Assembly: GCF_007290395.2 (NCBI RefSeq)
Contig: NZ_CP041656.2
Span: 7,101,501-7,165,500, forward strand
DNA from: Bradyrhizobium cosmicum
Lineage (GTDB): Bacteria > Pseudomonadota > Alphaproteobacteria > Rhizobiales > Xanthobacteraceae
Direction: 5' to 3'
Length of the DNA stretch: 64,000 nt
Below are positions 1-8,053 of the stretch, in pieces. The translations under genes were made by a program, and so were the position numbers. Under the pieces are notes generated by a model that worked only from the letters and a program-made list of their open reading frames with translations, had not been told where the DNA came from and did not search any database. The number at the start of each line of letters is the position of its first letter. The first letter of the stretch is position 1.

Positions 1-154
1 CTGGCGGTTGCCGTTCCATGTATTCCCGCTGCAGCTGGTCGAGCTGGTCGCTGTTGCACTGTTCGCATCGCTGATTGCCGCACTGCTGCCGATGATCCGG
101 CTGGCGCGGATGCAGCCGGCGAGCCTCGTCAAGGTGTTTGCCAATGAGCGCTGA
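1..154 (+). CDS. FtsX-family ABC transporter permease, C-terminal end (partial)
   Basis: The gene enters from the left edge; the reading frame starts at base 2 and 50 residues are visible before the TGA at 152-154. The segment holds one hydrophobic helix and ends in ...IRLARMQPASLVKVFANER. A helix followed by an R-x-x-P-A-x-x-L pattern is typical of the last transmembrane segment of FtsX/MacB-type permeases. Its stop overlaps the start of the next gene by 11 bases, so the two are translationally coupled. The neighbour is a CrtC/AttH-like protein, and FtsX-type permeases paired with AttH-like proteins are known from att-type ABC export operons. Only the tail is visible, so the family call is moderate. 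Confidence 0.6.
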   Translation, partial: WRLPFHVFPLQLVELVAVALFASLIAALLPMIRLARMQPASLVKVFANER

Positions 155-1226
155 CGGGATTTCGCGGCGCGCCTTCGCCGCCGGCATCGCCGCGCTTGCC
201 CTCGCGCGCCGCGCAAGTGCACAAGGCTATGCCGGGCTCGGCGAGAGCGCCGATGGCTTTGCGAAGGTGACGCCGGGAAGGACTTTTACCTTCCCCGCCG
301 ATCACAGCCCGCATCCGGACTTTCGCATCGAATGGTGGTATCTGACGGCGAACCTGGTCGACAGCAGCGGCGCGGCGTGCGGCCTGCAATGGACGCTGTT
401 CCGCCAGGCGGCGCAGCCGGGGCCGCAAGGCGAAGGCTGGGCCAATCAGCAGATCTGGATGGCGCATGCCGCGGTGACGCGCGCGAATACCCACCGCTTC
501 AACGAAGCCTTTTCGCGCGGCGGGGTCGGGCAGGCCGGCGTCACGGCAAAGCCGTTCGCAGCGTGGATCGACGATTGGGAGATGAAGGGTCTCGGGCGCG
601 CCGACGATCGCACCCTGTCGCCACTCACACTTAAAGCCGCCGGCACCGACTTCAGCTACGCGCTCACGCTGGAGGCCGATCGTCCGGTCGTCTCGCAGGG
701 CGACCACGGCTACAGCCGCAAGTCCGAGCGCGGGCAAGCCTCCTACTATTACAGCCAGCCGTTCTACCGCGCGCGTGGCACGCTCGCCATCGATGACAAA
801 TCCGTCGACGTGTCAGGCCAAGCCTGGATGGATCGCGAATGGAGCAGCCAGCCGCTCGACGCCGACCAGACCGGCTGGGACTGGCTGTCGCTGCACCTGT
901 CATCCGGCGACAAGCTGATGCTGTACCGGCTGCGCCAGAAAGACGGCAAGGATTATCCGTTCGGCAACTGGATCAGCGCGTCGGGCAACACGCAGATGAT
1001 TGCCGGCGGCGATATCCAGATGACGCCGAAGGCGACCGTGGACGTCGCGGGACGCAAGCTGCCGGTGGAATGGCAAATCGCGATTCCCTCGCGCGCCTTC
1101 TCGATTTCCTGCAAGCCGCTCAACCCAAGAGCCTGGATGGGGACCGGCTTCTCCTATTGGGAGGGGCCGATCAGCTTCGCCGGCACGCATGACGGCGTTG
1201 GCTATCTCGAGCTAACCGGCTATTGA
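144..1226 (+). CDS. CrtC/AttH-like lipocalin-fold protein (carotenoid 1,2-hydratase family), exported
   Basis: 360 residues. The ATG at 144 is preferred over the TTG at 138 because it gives a tight overlap with the upstream permease gene. The N-terminus has an S-R-R-A-F twin-arginine-like motif, a short hydrophobic stretch and an A-x-A cleavage site (ARRASAQG), so export, probably by Tat, is likely. The body shows hallmarks of the CrtC/AttH family: FPADHSPHPDFRIEWWYLT near residue 50 and SGQAWMDREWSSQPL near residue 230. Family members are beta-barrel proteins, often encoded with FtsX-type ABC permeases. True carotenoid hydratases sit in carotenoid operons and no such genes are present here, so a role in lipid handling or export with the upstream transporter is more likely; this is inferred from context. 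Confidence 0.75.
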   Translation: MSADGISRRAFAAGIAALALARRASAQGYAGLGESADGFAKVTPGRTFTFPADHSPHPDFRIEWWYLTANLVDSSGAACGLQWTLFRQAAQPGPQGEGWANQQIWMAHAAVTRANTHRFNEAFSRGGVGQAGVTAKPFAAWIDDWEMKGLGRADDRTLSPLTLKAAGTDFSYALTLEADRPVVSQGDHGYSRKSERGQASYYYSQPFYRARGTLAIDDKSVDVSGQAWMDREWSSQPLDADQTGWDWLSLHLSSGDKLMLYRLRQKDGKDYPFGNWISASGNTQMIAGGDIQMTPKATVDVAGRKLPVEWQIAIPSRAFSISCKPLNPRAWMGTGFSYWEGPISFAGTHDGVGYLELTGY

Positions 1227-1253
1227 GGCGCAACTCGTTTGAAGGGATTAGCA

Positions 1254-1640
1254 ATGTATCATCTCACCGCTCTCGTCACGCTGCTGGCGATTGCATTTTA
1301 TCTCTTCGTCTGCATCAACGTCTCGCGCGTGCGGGAAAAGACCGGCGTCAAGGTCCCCGCGACGTCGGGCCATCCCGATTTCGAGCGCGCCTTCCGCATT
1401 CAAATGAACACGCTGGAATGGATGCCGGTTTTTCTTCCGGCGCTCTGGCTGTTCGCGATCTATATCGGCGACGCCGTTGCGGCCGGGATCGGCGCGGTCT
1501 GGATCATCGGCCGCATCGTCTATTTCATCGGTTATTCGAAGGCGGCAGCCAAGCGCGGCCCCGGCTTCGCGATCCAGGGAATCGCCGCCCTTGCGCTGTG
1601 GGCGGGAGCGCTGGGCGCGGTGCTGCTGCGGATGGTGTGA
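1254..1640 (+). CDS. MAPEG family membrane protein
   Basis: 128 residues with about four hydrophobic segments. The ATG at 1254 has GAAGGGA 6-7 bases upstream, better than the upstream TTG at 1239. The pattern G-H-P-x-F-E-R-A-x-R-x-Q-x-N-T-x-E at residues 42-58, followed by hydrophobic helices, is the signature of MAPEG (membrane-associated proteins in eicosanoid and glutathione metabolism). Members include microsomal glutathione transferases; bacterial ones are mostly unassigned, so the substrate is unknown. It lies 27 bases after the CrtC/AttH-like gene on the same strand and could be cotranscribed. Confidence 0.85.
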   Translation: MYHLTALVTLLAIAFYLFVCINVSRVREKTGVKVPATSGHPDFERAFRIQMNTLEWMPVFLPALWLFAIYIGDAVAAGIGAVWIIGRIVYFIGYSKAAAKRGPGFAIQGIAALALWAGALGAVLLRMV

Positions 1641-1667
1641 GGGTCGATACGCCTCGACACACGAAGC

Positions 1668-1799
1668 CGTGTCCCGGGCGCGGTGCAGCGTGTCACGCTG
1701 CGCCGCTGAACCGGGACCCAGCAGTCTGCACGCTATGCAGAGAGTTGGGCCCCGGCTCTGCATCGCACCGCTGCGCGCTGCGATGCGTCCGGGGCACGA
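1668..1799. repeat. Intergenic palindromic repeat (CCGGG/CCCGG arms)
   Basis: Between the convergent MAPEG and binding-protein genes. Outer arms read GTGTCCCGGGCG... and ...CGTCCGGGGCAC, with internal hairpins such as GGTGCAGCG/CGCTGCGCC. The design matches the other intergenic palindromes in this window, especially 16455-16536. No coding sequence is seen. Paired arms in a convergent gap could help terminate transcription, but there is no T-run. Confidence 0.6.
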
Positions 1800-1806
1800 G
1801 AGAGCC

Positions 1807-3000
1807 CTACTTCGTCAACGGGCAGCCGCTTTCCTTGGCGGTGAAGAAGGCCTTGTCGCCGGGGACCACCGCGAGCTGCTTGTAATAGTCCCAGGGCTTC
1901 TTCGACTCCGACGGCTTCTTGACTTCGAACAGATACATGTCGTGGACCATGCGACCGTTCTCGAGCACCTTGCCTCCTTGCGCGAAATCGTCGTCGACCG
2001 GCAGCTCCTTCAGCTTCTTGGCGACCGCATCGGGATCCTTGGTGCCGGCAGCCTTGACCGCCTTGAGATAGCTCAGCGTCGCCGAGTAGGTGCCGGCCTG
2101 GATCATGTTCGGCATCCGCCCGGTGCGCTTGAGGAAGCGTTCGCCGAGATTGCGGGTGCGGTCGTTGACGTCCCAGTAATAGCCTTCGGTCAGCACGAGG
2201 CCCTGCGCGGCCTGCAAGCCGAGGCCGTTCACCTCGGCGAGCGTCATCAGGAGCCCCGCGAGCTTCTGGCCGCCGGCGACGATGCCGAACTCCGAGGCCT
2301 GCTTGATCGAGTTGGTGGTGTCGAGGCCGGCATTGGCGAGACCCACGATCTTCGCCTTGGAGCTCTGCGCCTGCAGCAGGAAGGAGGAGAAGTCCGAGGA
2401 GTTGAGCGGAACGCGCACCGAACCGACCACCTTGCCGCCATTGGCGGTGACGATCTCGCTGGTGTCCTTCTCCAGCGCGTAGCCGAAGGCATAGTCGGCC
2501 GTGAGGAAGAACCAGGTATCGCCGCCGGCCTTGGTCAGCGCACCGCCGGTGCCGACACCGAGCGCGCGGGTGTCATAGGCCCAGTGGAAGCCGTAGGGCT
2601 GGCAGGCATCGCCGGTGAGGCGCGAGGTCGCGGCGCCGACGACGATGTCGATCTTCTTTTTCTCCTTCGAGAGTTCGTGGATCGCGAGCGCAACCGAGGA
2701 GGTCGTCAGCTCCGTGATCATGTCGACGTTCTCGACGTCGTACCAACGCCGCGCAATGGAGGTCGCAAGATCAGGCTTGTTCTGGTGGTCGGCCGTGACC
2801 AGCTCGACCTTCTGGCCCAACACCTCGCCGCCGAAATCCTCGATCGCCATCTTGGCGGCTTCCACCGACCATTTGCCGCCGTAATCGGCATAGACGCCGG
2901 ACTGGTCGTTGAGGATGCCGATCTTGACGCCTTGCGCGGTGGCCGGCGCCGTCAGCATCAGGGCCGAAATTGCGACAGCGGCCAAAAGGGCTGATTTCAT
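1807..3000 (-). CDS. ABC transporter substrate-binding protein, branched-chain amino acid type
   Basis: 397 residues. The start at 3000 gives a clear signal peptide (MKSALLAAVAISALMLTAPATAQG) cleaved after A-T-A; the open frame upstream has no such feature. The mature protein begins KIGILNDQSGVYADYGG, the usual first strand and ligand loop of the Peripla_BP_6 family (LivJ/LivK-like), and the length fits. It is an orphan: no LivHMGF-type permease or ATPase genes are adjacent, so it must work with components encoded elsewhere. Family members bind amino acids, amides, aromatic acids or other small organics; the ligand cannot be told from sequence. Confidence 0.9.
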   Translation of the reverse strand: MKSALLAAVAISALMLTAPATAQGVKIGILNDQSGVYADYGGKWSVEAAKMAIEDFGGEVLGQKVELVTADHQNKPDLATSIARRWYDVENVDMITELTTSSVALAIHELSKEKKKIDIVVGAATSRLTGDACQPYGFHWAYDTRALGVGTGGALTKAGGDTWFFLTADYAFGYALEKDTSEIVTANGGKVVGSVRVPLNSSDFSSFLLQAQSSKAKIVGLANAGLDTTNSIKQASEFGIVAGGQKLAGLLMTLAEVNGLGLQAAQGLVLTEGYYWDVNDRTRNLGERFLKRTGRMPNMIQAGTYSATLSYLKAVKAAGTKDPDAVAKKLKELPVDDDFAQGGKVLENGRMVHDMYLFEVKKPSESKKPWDYYKQLAVVPGDKAFFTAKESGCPLTK

Positions 3001-3116
3001 GTGTGTTAGCTCCCAGCAGTTTTCTGTTTTGAAATCGCGCAGATAGTAGTGAAGAACCCCGGCGCTGCCCATCCATTTCATGTTGATCGTTAGTATGGGC
3101 GTGGGCCACAGAGATG

Positions 3117-3256
3117 GTGTCGTCCCGGACGAGCGAAGCGAAGATCCGGGAACCATAACCACAGGGAGAGGTGTGGCGAAGACTTGGAGTTGCCAGCCTC
3201 GCGCCAAACTTCTCCCTGTGATTATGGATCCCCGCTTTCGCGGGGATGACACCGGA
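3117..3256. repeat. Intergenic palindromic repeat, family A copy 1
   Basis: Outer arms GTGTCGTCCC and GGGATGACACC; inner arms CCATAACCACAGGGAGA and TCTCCCTGTGATTATGG; the right end carries a small hairpin CCCCGCTTTCGCGGGG. The inner left half (ccataaccacagggaga...gaagacttggagttgcc) recurs at 54850-54995 and, less closely, at 60295-60427. Apart from this repeat, the 3001-3294 gap holds only the likely upstream region of the binding-protein gene. Confidence 0.8.
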
Positions 3257-3294
3257 CATGTTGGGAAGCAGAGGTCGGCTCCTACGACAATGTA

Positions 3295-6200
3295 TCAGCC
3301 CACTGCCTTCGGCTTCCCCTCGTTCCGCCCCTCCGCCAGGTTCCGCACCACGACATAGAAGATCGGCGTGAACAGAAGCCCGAACAGGGTGACGCCGATC
3401 ATGCCGAAGAACACGGCGACGCCGACGGCTTGACGCATCTCCGAACCGGAACCAGACGAAATCACCAGCGGCAAGACGCCGAGGATGAAGGCGAACGACG
3501 TCATCAGGATCGGGCGCAGACGCAGGCGGCAAGCGTCGATCACGGCCTCCAGCCGGGGCTTGCCTTCATTCTCGATGTCGCGCGCGAACTCGACGATCAG
3601 GATCGCGTTCTTCGCCGCAAGCCCCACCAGAACGACGAATCCGATCTGGGTGAGGATGTTGACGTCCTGCCCCATGATGCGCACGCCGATGGTGGCGGCC
3701 AGCAGGCACATCGGCACGATCAGGATCACCGCGAACGGCAGCGTCCAGCTGCCATATTGCGCGGCGAGCACAAGATAGACGAACAGCACGCAGATCGGGA
3801 ACACGTAGAGGCCGGCATTGCCGCCGGTGATCTGCTGGTAGGACAGGTCGGTCCATTCAAAGGTGAAGCCGCTCGGCAGGGTGTCGTCCGCGAGCTTCTT
3901 GATGGCATCGAGCGCGGTGGTCGAGCTGACGCCCGGCGCCGGCTCCCCCTGCAGTTCTGAGGCCGCATAGAGATTGTAGCGCGCAACGCGATCCGGCCCC
4001 GAGACGTCCTTGAACTCGACCACGCTGCCGAGCATCACCATGTCGCCGGAGGCGTTGCGCGTCCGCAGCCGTGCGAGGTCGCTTGGCTCCTTTCGGAACG
4101 GGAAGTCCGCCTGCGCCGTGACGTGATAGGTGCGGCCGAACAGGTTGAAGTCGTTGACATAGGTCGATCCGAAATAGGTTTGGATCGTGTCGTTGATGTT
4201 GGCGATCGGCACGCCGAGCTTCTGCGCCTTGGTGCGGTCGATGTCGACGAAGAGCTGCGGCGTGTTGGCCGAGAACGGCGAGAACACCGTCGGAGCGAGC
4301 AGCGAGGGCGATTTGCGCGCCGCGGCGACGAGTTCGTCGGTGGCTGCGGCGAGCAGCTCGGGCCCGCGCCCCTGGCGGTCCTGGATGCGGATGGTGAAGC
4401 CGCCGCCGGTGCCGATGCCGGGCACGGCGGGCGGCGGAATCACGATGATGAAGGCGCCCTGGATCGCGGCCAGCCGCTTGCGCAGCTCGACCGTGATGGC
4501 GTTCGCAGACAATCCCTTCTTCATCCGCGCCTCGGGCTCGTCGAACACCGGAAACAGCGCCGCTGCGTTGCCGGCCTGCGTGCGCGTGGCGCCCGAGAAG
4601 CCTGCGAAGGCGGCAACGCGGATGATGCCCGGCGTATCCAGCGATATTCGCTCGATCTCGCGTACGACCTCGGTGGTGCGTGCGAGCGAGGCTGCGCCCG
4701 GCAATTGCACCGATATGATGACGTAGCCGCGATCCTGCGCCGGGATGAAGCCCTGCGGCGTGGTCGCGATCAGCCAGCCGGCACTGCCGATCAGCACGAC
4801 GTAGGCCAGGATCATCACCACCGAATGCCGGATCACGAAATTGGCGACGCCGGCATAGCCATGCGCGAGCCGGTCGAACACACGGTTGAAGGCGCCGGTA
4901 AAGCCGTTCCAGCCGCGTGCGGCGAGATTCCAGGCGGCCGGCGGCTTCTTCTCCTCATGCGGGACGAGAATCAGCGAGGCCAGCGCCGGCGACAGCGTCA
5001 GGGAGCAGAAGCAGGAGATCGCGGTCGCCACCGCAATCGTGACGGCGAATTGCTGGAAGAACTGACCAGAAATGCCCCCTATGAATGCAGTGGGCACGAA
5101 CACCGCACACAGTACCAACGCGATCGAGACCAGCGCGCCGCCGACCTCCTCCATGGTCTTGAGCGCGGCATCACGCCGGCTCAGGCCGTGTTCGAGATGC
5201 CGTTCGACATTCTCGACCACCACGATGGCGTCGTCGACCACGATGCCGACGGCGAGAACGAGGCCGAACAGAGTGAGATTGTTGATGGAGAAGCCGAGCG
5301 CCGCCATCACGGCAAACGTGCCGACCAGCGAGACGGGTATCGCGATGATCGGGATAATCGCGGGCCGCCATCCCTGCAGGAACACCAGCACCACGATGAC
5401 CACGAGCAGCATGGCCTCGTAGATGGTCTTGATCAGTTCGTGGACCGACTGAGCGATGAACTCGGTCGGGTTGTAGCCAATATTGTAGTCGAGCCCTTTG
5501 GGAAAGCTCTCCTTCAGCTTCGCCATGGTGTCGGAGATGCTCTTCGCGGTCGCGAGCGCATTCGAGCCCGGCCGCTGCGTCACCAGCATGGCGACCGCCG
5601 ATTTGCGCAGCAGGAAGCTGTTGGTCGAGTATGCGAGCGCACCGAGCTCGATGCGGGCGACGTCGCGCAGGCGCACGGTGCGCCCGTCGGAGCCGGCCTT
5701 GATCAGGATGTCCTCGAACTGCTTCTGGTCCTTCAGGCGCCCCGTGAATGTGAGGTTCGGCTGGAAGGCGCGATCCGCAATCGGCGGCTCTGCAATCTGG
5801 CCGCCGGCGATCTGCACGTTCTGGGCACGGATCGCGGCCAGCACTTCGGTCGAGGTCAGGCCGAGATTGGCGATGCGGTCAGGGTCGAGCCAGAGCCGCA
5901 TCGAATAATCGCGCGCGCCGAAGATCTGGATGTCGCCGACACCGTCGATGCGCAGCAGCTGGTCGCGGACCTGGAGCAGCGCGTAATTGGAGATGTAGAG
6001 CTGGTCGAAGGTGTCGTCGGGCGACAGCATGAACGCGACCATCAGGATGTCGGGCGAGTTCTTGCGGGTGACGACGCCGTTGCGCTGCACCTCGTCGGGC
6101 AGTTGCGGCTGCGCGATCGCGACGCGGTTCTGCACCAGCACCTGCGCCTTGTCGAGGTCGGTGCCGAGCTTGAAGGTGACGGTGATGGTGAGCTGGCCGT

Positions 6201-6459
6201 TCGAGGTCGCCTGGCTGTAGAGATACAGCATGTCCTCGACGCCGTTGATCTGCTGCTCGATGGGAGCTGCGACTGTGTCGGACACCGTTTGCGCTGAAGC
6301 GCCGGGATATTGCGTGGTGACCACGACGGTCGGCGGCACCACCTGGGGATATTCGGAGACCGGCAGCGTGGTGTAGGCGAGCGCGCCGACGATCAGCAGC
6401 ACGATCGACAGCACCATCGCAAGGATGGGCTGATTGATGGAGAGACGGCCCAGATTCAT
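3295..6459 (-). CDS. RND multidrug efflux permease (HAE1 family, AcrB/MexF-like)
   Basis: 1054 residues, full length for the hydrophobe/amphiphile efflux-1 family. The inner-membrane proton-drug antiporter forms a trimer and works with a periplasmic adaptor and an outer-membrane channel. The N-terminus (MNLGRLSINQPILAMVLS) and the early E-Y-P-Q-V-V-P-P motif are typical. The paired aspartates of TM4 needed for proton translocation are at residues 409-410 (GIVVDDAIVVVENVERH). The C-terminal half repeats the fold, including GLAAKNAILIVEFA. Its ATG overlaps the stop of the adaptor gene by 4 bases (ATGA), so the pair is coupled. No outer-membrane factor or TetR/LysR regulator is adjacent. The substrate is unknown. 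Confidence 0.95.
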   Translation of the reverse strand: MNLGRLSINQPILAMVLSIVLLIVGALAYTTLPVSEYPQVVPPTVVVTTQYPGASAQTVSDTVAAPIEQQINGVEDMLYLYSQATSNGQLTITVTFKLGTDLDKAQVLVQNRVAIAQPQLPDEVQRNGVVTRKNSPDILMVAFMLSPDDTFDQLYISNYALLQVRDQLLRIDGVGDIQIFGARDYSMRLWLDPDRIANLGLTSTEVLAAIRAQNVQIAGGQIAEPPIADRAFQPNLTFTGRLKDQKQFEDILIKAGSDGRTVRLRDVARIELGALAYSTNSFLLRKSAVAMLVTQRPGSNALATAKSISDTMAKLKESFPKGLDYNIGYNPTEFIAQSVHELIKTIYEAMLLVVIVVLVFLQGWRPAIIPIIAIPVSLVGTFAVMAALGFSINNLTLFGLVLAVGIVVDDAIVVVENVERHLEHGLSRRDAALKTMEEVGGALVSIALVLCAVFVPTAFIGGISGQFFQQFAVTIAVATAISCFCSLTLSPALASLILVPHEEKKPPAAWNLAARGWNGFTGAFNRVFDRLAHGYAGVANFVIRHSVVMILAYVVLIGSAGWLIATTPQGFIPAQDRGYVIISVQLPGAASLARTTEVVREIERISLDTPGIIRVAAFAGFSGATRTQAGNAAALFPVFDEPEARMKKGLSANAITVELRKRLAAIQGAFIIVIPPPAVPGIGTGGGFTIRIQDRQGRGPELLAAATDELVAAARKSPSLLAPTVFSPFSANTPQLFVDIDRTKAQKLGVPIANINDTIQTYFGSTYVNDFNLFGRTYHVTAQADFPFRKEPSDLARLRTRNASGDMVMLGSVVEFKDVSGPDRVARYNLYAASELQGEPAPGVSSTTALDAIKKLADDTLPSGFTFEWTDLSYQQITGGNAGLYVFPICVLFVYLVLAAQYGSWTLPFAVILIVPMCLLAATIGVRIMGQDVNILTQIGFVVLVGLAAKNAILIVEFARDIENEGKPRLEAVIDACRLRLRPILMTSFAFILGVLPLVISSGSGSEMRQAVGVAVFFGMIGVTLFGLLFTPIFYVVVRNLAEGRNEGKPKAVG

Positions 6460-7667
6460 GACTTGTCACCAGGCTTGCCACCGGCCGGCGCTGTCTGCGG
6501 AGCAACCTTGGCGCCGACACGGGCGCGCTGGATGCCGTTGACGATGACGCGGTCGTCCGGCTTCAGCCCTTCGCGGATCACGCGCAGGCCCTCGTCGAGC
6601 GGACCAAGCGTCACGGGGCGCGCTTCCACGGTGTCGTCAGGCTTGACCACGAACACGATCTTGCGGGACTGGTCGGTCGCAACGGCGACGTCGGGGATCA
6701 GCAGCGCCTCATAGGGTGCGCTGCCGATCAGACGCACACGGCCGAACTGGCCGGGCAGGATCGACATATCCGTGTTCTTGACCACGGCGCGGCTGCGCAG
6801 CGTGCCGGTGGAGACATCGAGGCGGTTGTCGAGGAAGTTGATGGTGCCCTCATGCGACGGCTTGGTTTCGCCGGCGAGCGTGATCTGCACAGGGTTCGCC
6901 GTATCGCGCGAGCTCGGTCGCTTCCCTTCGAACCACAGCTTGCTGTATTTGATGAACGTCGTCTCATCCATGTCGAAATAGACGTAGATCGGGTCGAGCG
7001 CGACGATCGACGTCAGCAGCGTCGAGGTGCCGGTGTCGCTGCCCTGCACGAGATTGCCGGGGCTGACGAGATGGCGACTGACCCGGCCGGTGAGCGGTGC
7101 GGTCACATGTGTGAATTCGATGTTGAGCCTGGCGGCCTTCAGCACGCCCTCGGCCTGGGTCTCCGCAGCATGCGCGGCCTGCAAGGCCTGGCGGCGCTGA
7201 TCGACGACCTGCTCGGAGACCGCACTGGTCTGGACCAGGTTGAGGCCGCGATCGAGCTCGCGCTTGGCAAGCTCCACCTTGGCGCGCGCGTCGGAGAGCT
7301 GCCCCTCCGCCTGCTCCGCCACCGCCTCGAACGGACGCGGATCGATGACGTAGAGCAGATCGCCCTGATGCACGATCGCGCCGTCCTGGAATTCGACGGA
7401 GTTGACGAAGCCGCCGACGCGGGGGCGCACCTGCACTTCCTCAACCGCTTCGAAGCGGCCGGTGAACTCATCCCAATCCGTGACCGTGCGCTTGACCGGC
7501 TGGGCCACCGTCACCGGTGCGGGCGCCGGCGCGCTCGCCTGCGAGGCCGGCTGCCCGCATCCGGTGAGTGCGAACGCCACGGCGAGAAAGCCAGCGATTG
7601 CGTAAGGCCGGGACTCAACGAAATCGTGCGTTTTGACAAATGGCTCGCTTCCGTCCGGTCCAGTCAT
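6456..7667 (-). CDS. RND efflux periplasmic adaptor (membrane fusion) lipoprotein
   Basis: 403 residues from the ATG at 7667, chosen because GAGGA lies 6 bases upstream; the frame is open further up but without a ribosome site. Residues 15-38 form a signal with lipobox L-T-G-C, so it is probably a lipoprotein. The mature part shows the usual order: beta-barrel/lipoyl halves (GRFEAVEEVQVRPRVGGFV... and ...LNIEFTHVTAPLTGRVSR) flanking a helical hairpin at about residues 110-165, then the C-terminal membrane-proximal domain ending in Lys/Pro-rich residues. It bridges the RND permease and an outer-membrane channel. It is first in the two-gene operon; its promoter should lie in 7668-8053. Confidence 0.93.
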   Translation of the reverse strand: MTGPDGSEPFVKTHDFVESRPYAIAGFLAVAFALTGCGQPASQASAPAPAPVTVAQPVKRTVTDWDEFTGRFEAVEEVQVRPRVGGFVNSVEFQDGAIVHQGDLLYVIDPRPFEAVAEQAEGQLSDARAKVELAKRELDRGLNLVQTSAVSEQVVDQRRQALQAAHAAETQAEGVLKAARLNIEFTHVTAPLTGRVSRHLVSPGNLVQGSDTGTSTLLTSIVALDPIYVYFDMDETTFIKYSKLWFEGKRPSSRDTANPVQITLAGETKPSHEGTINFLDNRLDVSTGTLRSRAVVKNTDMSILPGQFGRVRLIGSAPYEALLIPDVAVATDQSRKIVFVVKPDDTVEARPVTLGPLDEGLRVIREGLKPDDRVIVNGIQRARVGAKVAPQTAPAGGKPGDKS

Positions 7668-7776
7668 CCCAGGTCCTCGCATAAAAGCCGCAGAAATTGC
7701 AGGGTACGCGCGTACCCGCGGGCGCCACAACATGGGTGGAGACGATGAACTCTTCAAGACCAGTGCCAGCACAATG

Positions 7777-7968
7777 CCACCCTCCCCAGGAGGGGGCCGG
7801 GACGAGCGTAGCTCGCCCGAGGGTCAGCTCACATTGAGCGCAGCGAAATGTGAGACGGGGTGGGGCGACGGTCTCTCCACGTCCAACAGTACCCGTATGG
7901 AGAGATCACCCCACCCCGCTCGCGCTTCGCGCGATCGACCCTCCCCCTCCAGGGGAGGGTAGAAAGCA
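7777..7968. repeat. Large intergenic palindromic repeat between divergent genes
   Basis: This fills half of the 386-base gap between the adaptor gene (-) and the alcohol dehydrogenase gene (+). Nested arms are visible: CCACCCTCCCC with GGGGAGGGT, CGGGGTGGGGCGA with TCACCCCACCCCG, and a central GTCTCTCCA/TGGAGAGAT pair; CGCGCTTCGCGCG forms a local hairpin. The rest of the gap (7668-7776 and 7969-8053) must hold the two divergent promoters; no clear -35/-10 pair was recognised. Confidence 0.7.
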
Positions 7969-8053
7969 CAGCGTCTTCGCACATGACGGGCGCGGCAGCC
8001 TCGGCTAGACTTGCCCGAACAAAGCAAAGACGAATTGTCCGGGGAGGACGGGC

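Noticed and set aside
144..1226. Carotenoid 1,2-hydratase as the specific function of the CrtC-like protein
   Set aside because: No carotenoid biosynthesis genes are in the window and the neighbour is an ABC permease, so only the family name is kept.
1477..2994. Plus-strand open frame (505 codons) opposite the first binding-protein gene
   Set aside because: It begins inside the MAPEG gene and crosses a palindromic repeat; the binding protein on the other strand has a signal peptide and family motifs.
4123..6297. Long plus-strand open frame (724 codons) opposite the RND permease gene
   Set aside because: Mirror-frame artefact of GC-rich coding DNA; composition is Arg/Asp/His-rich without any domain, while the opposite strand encodes a complete RND protein.
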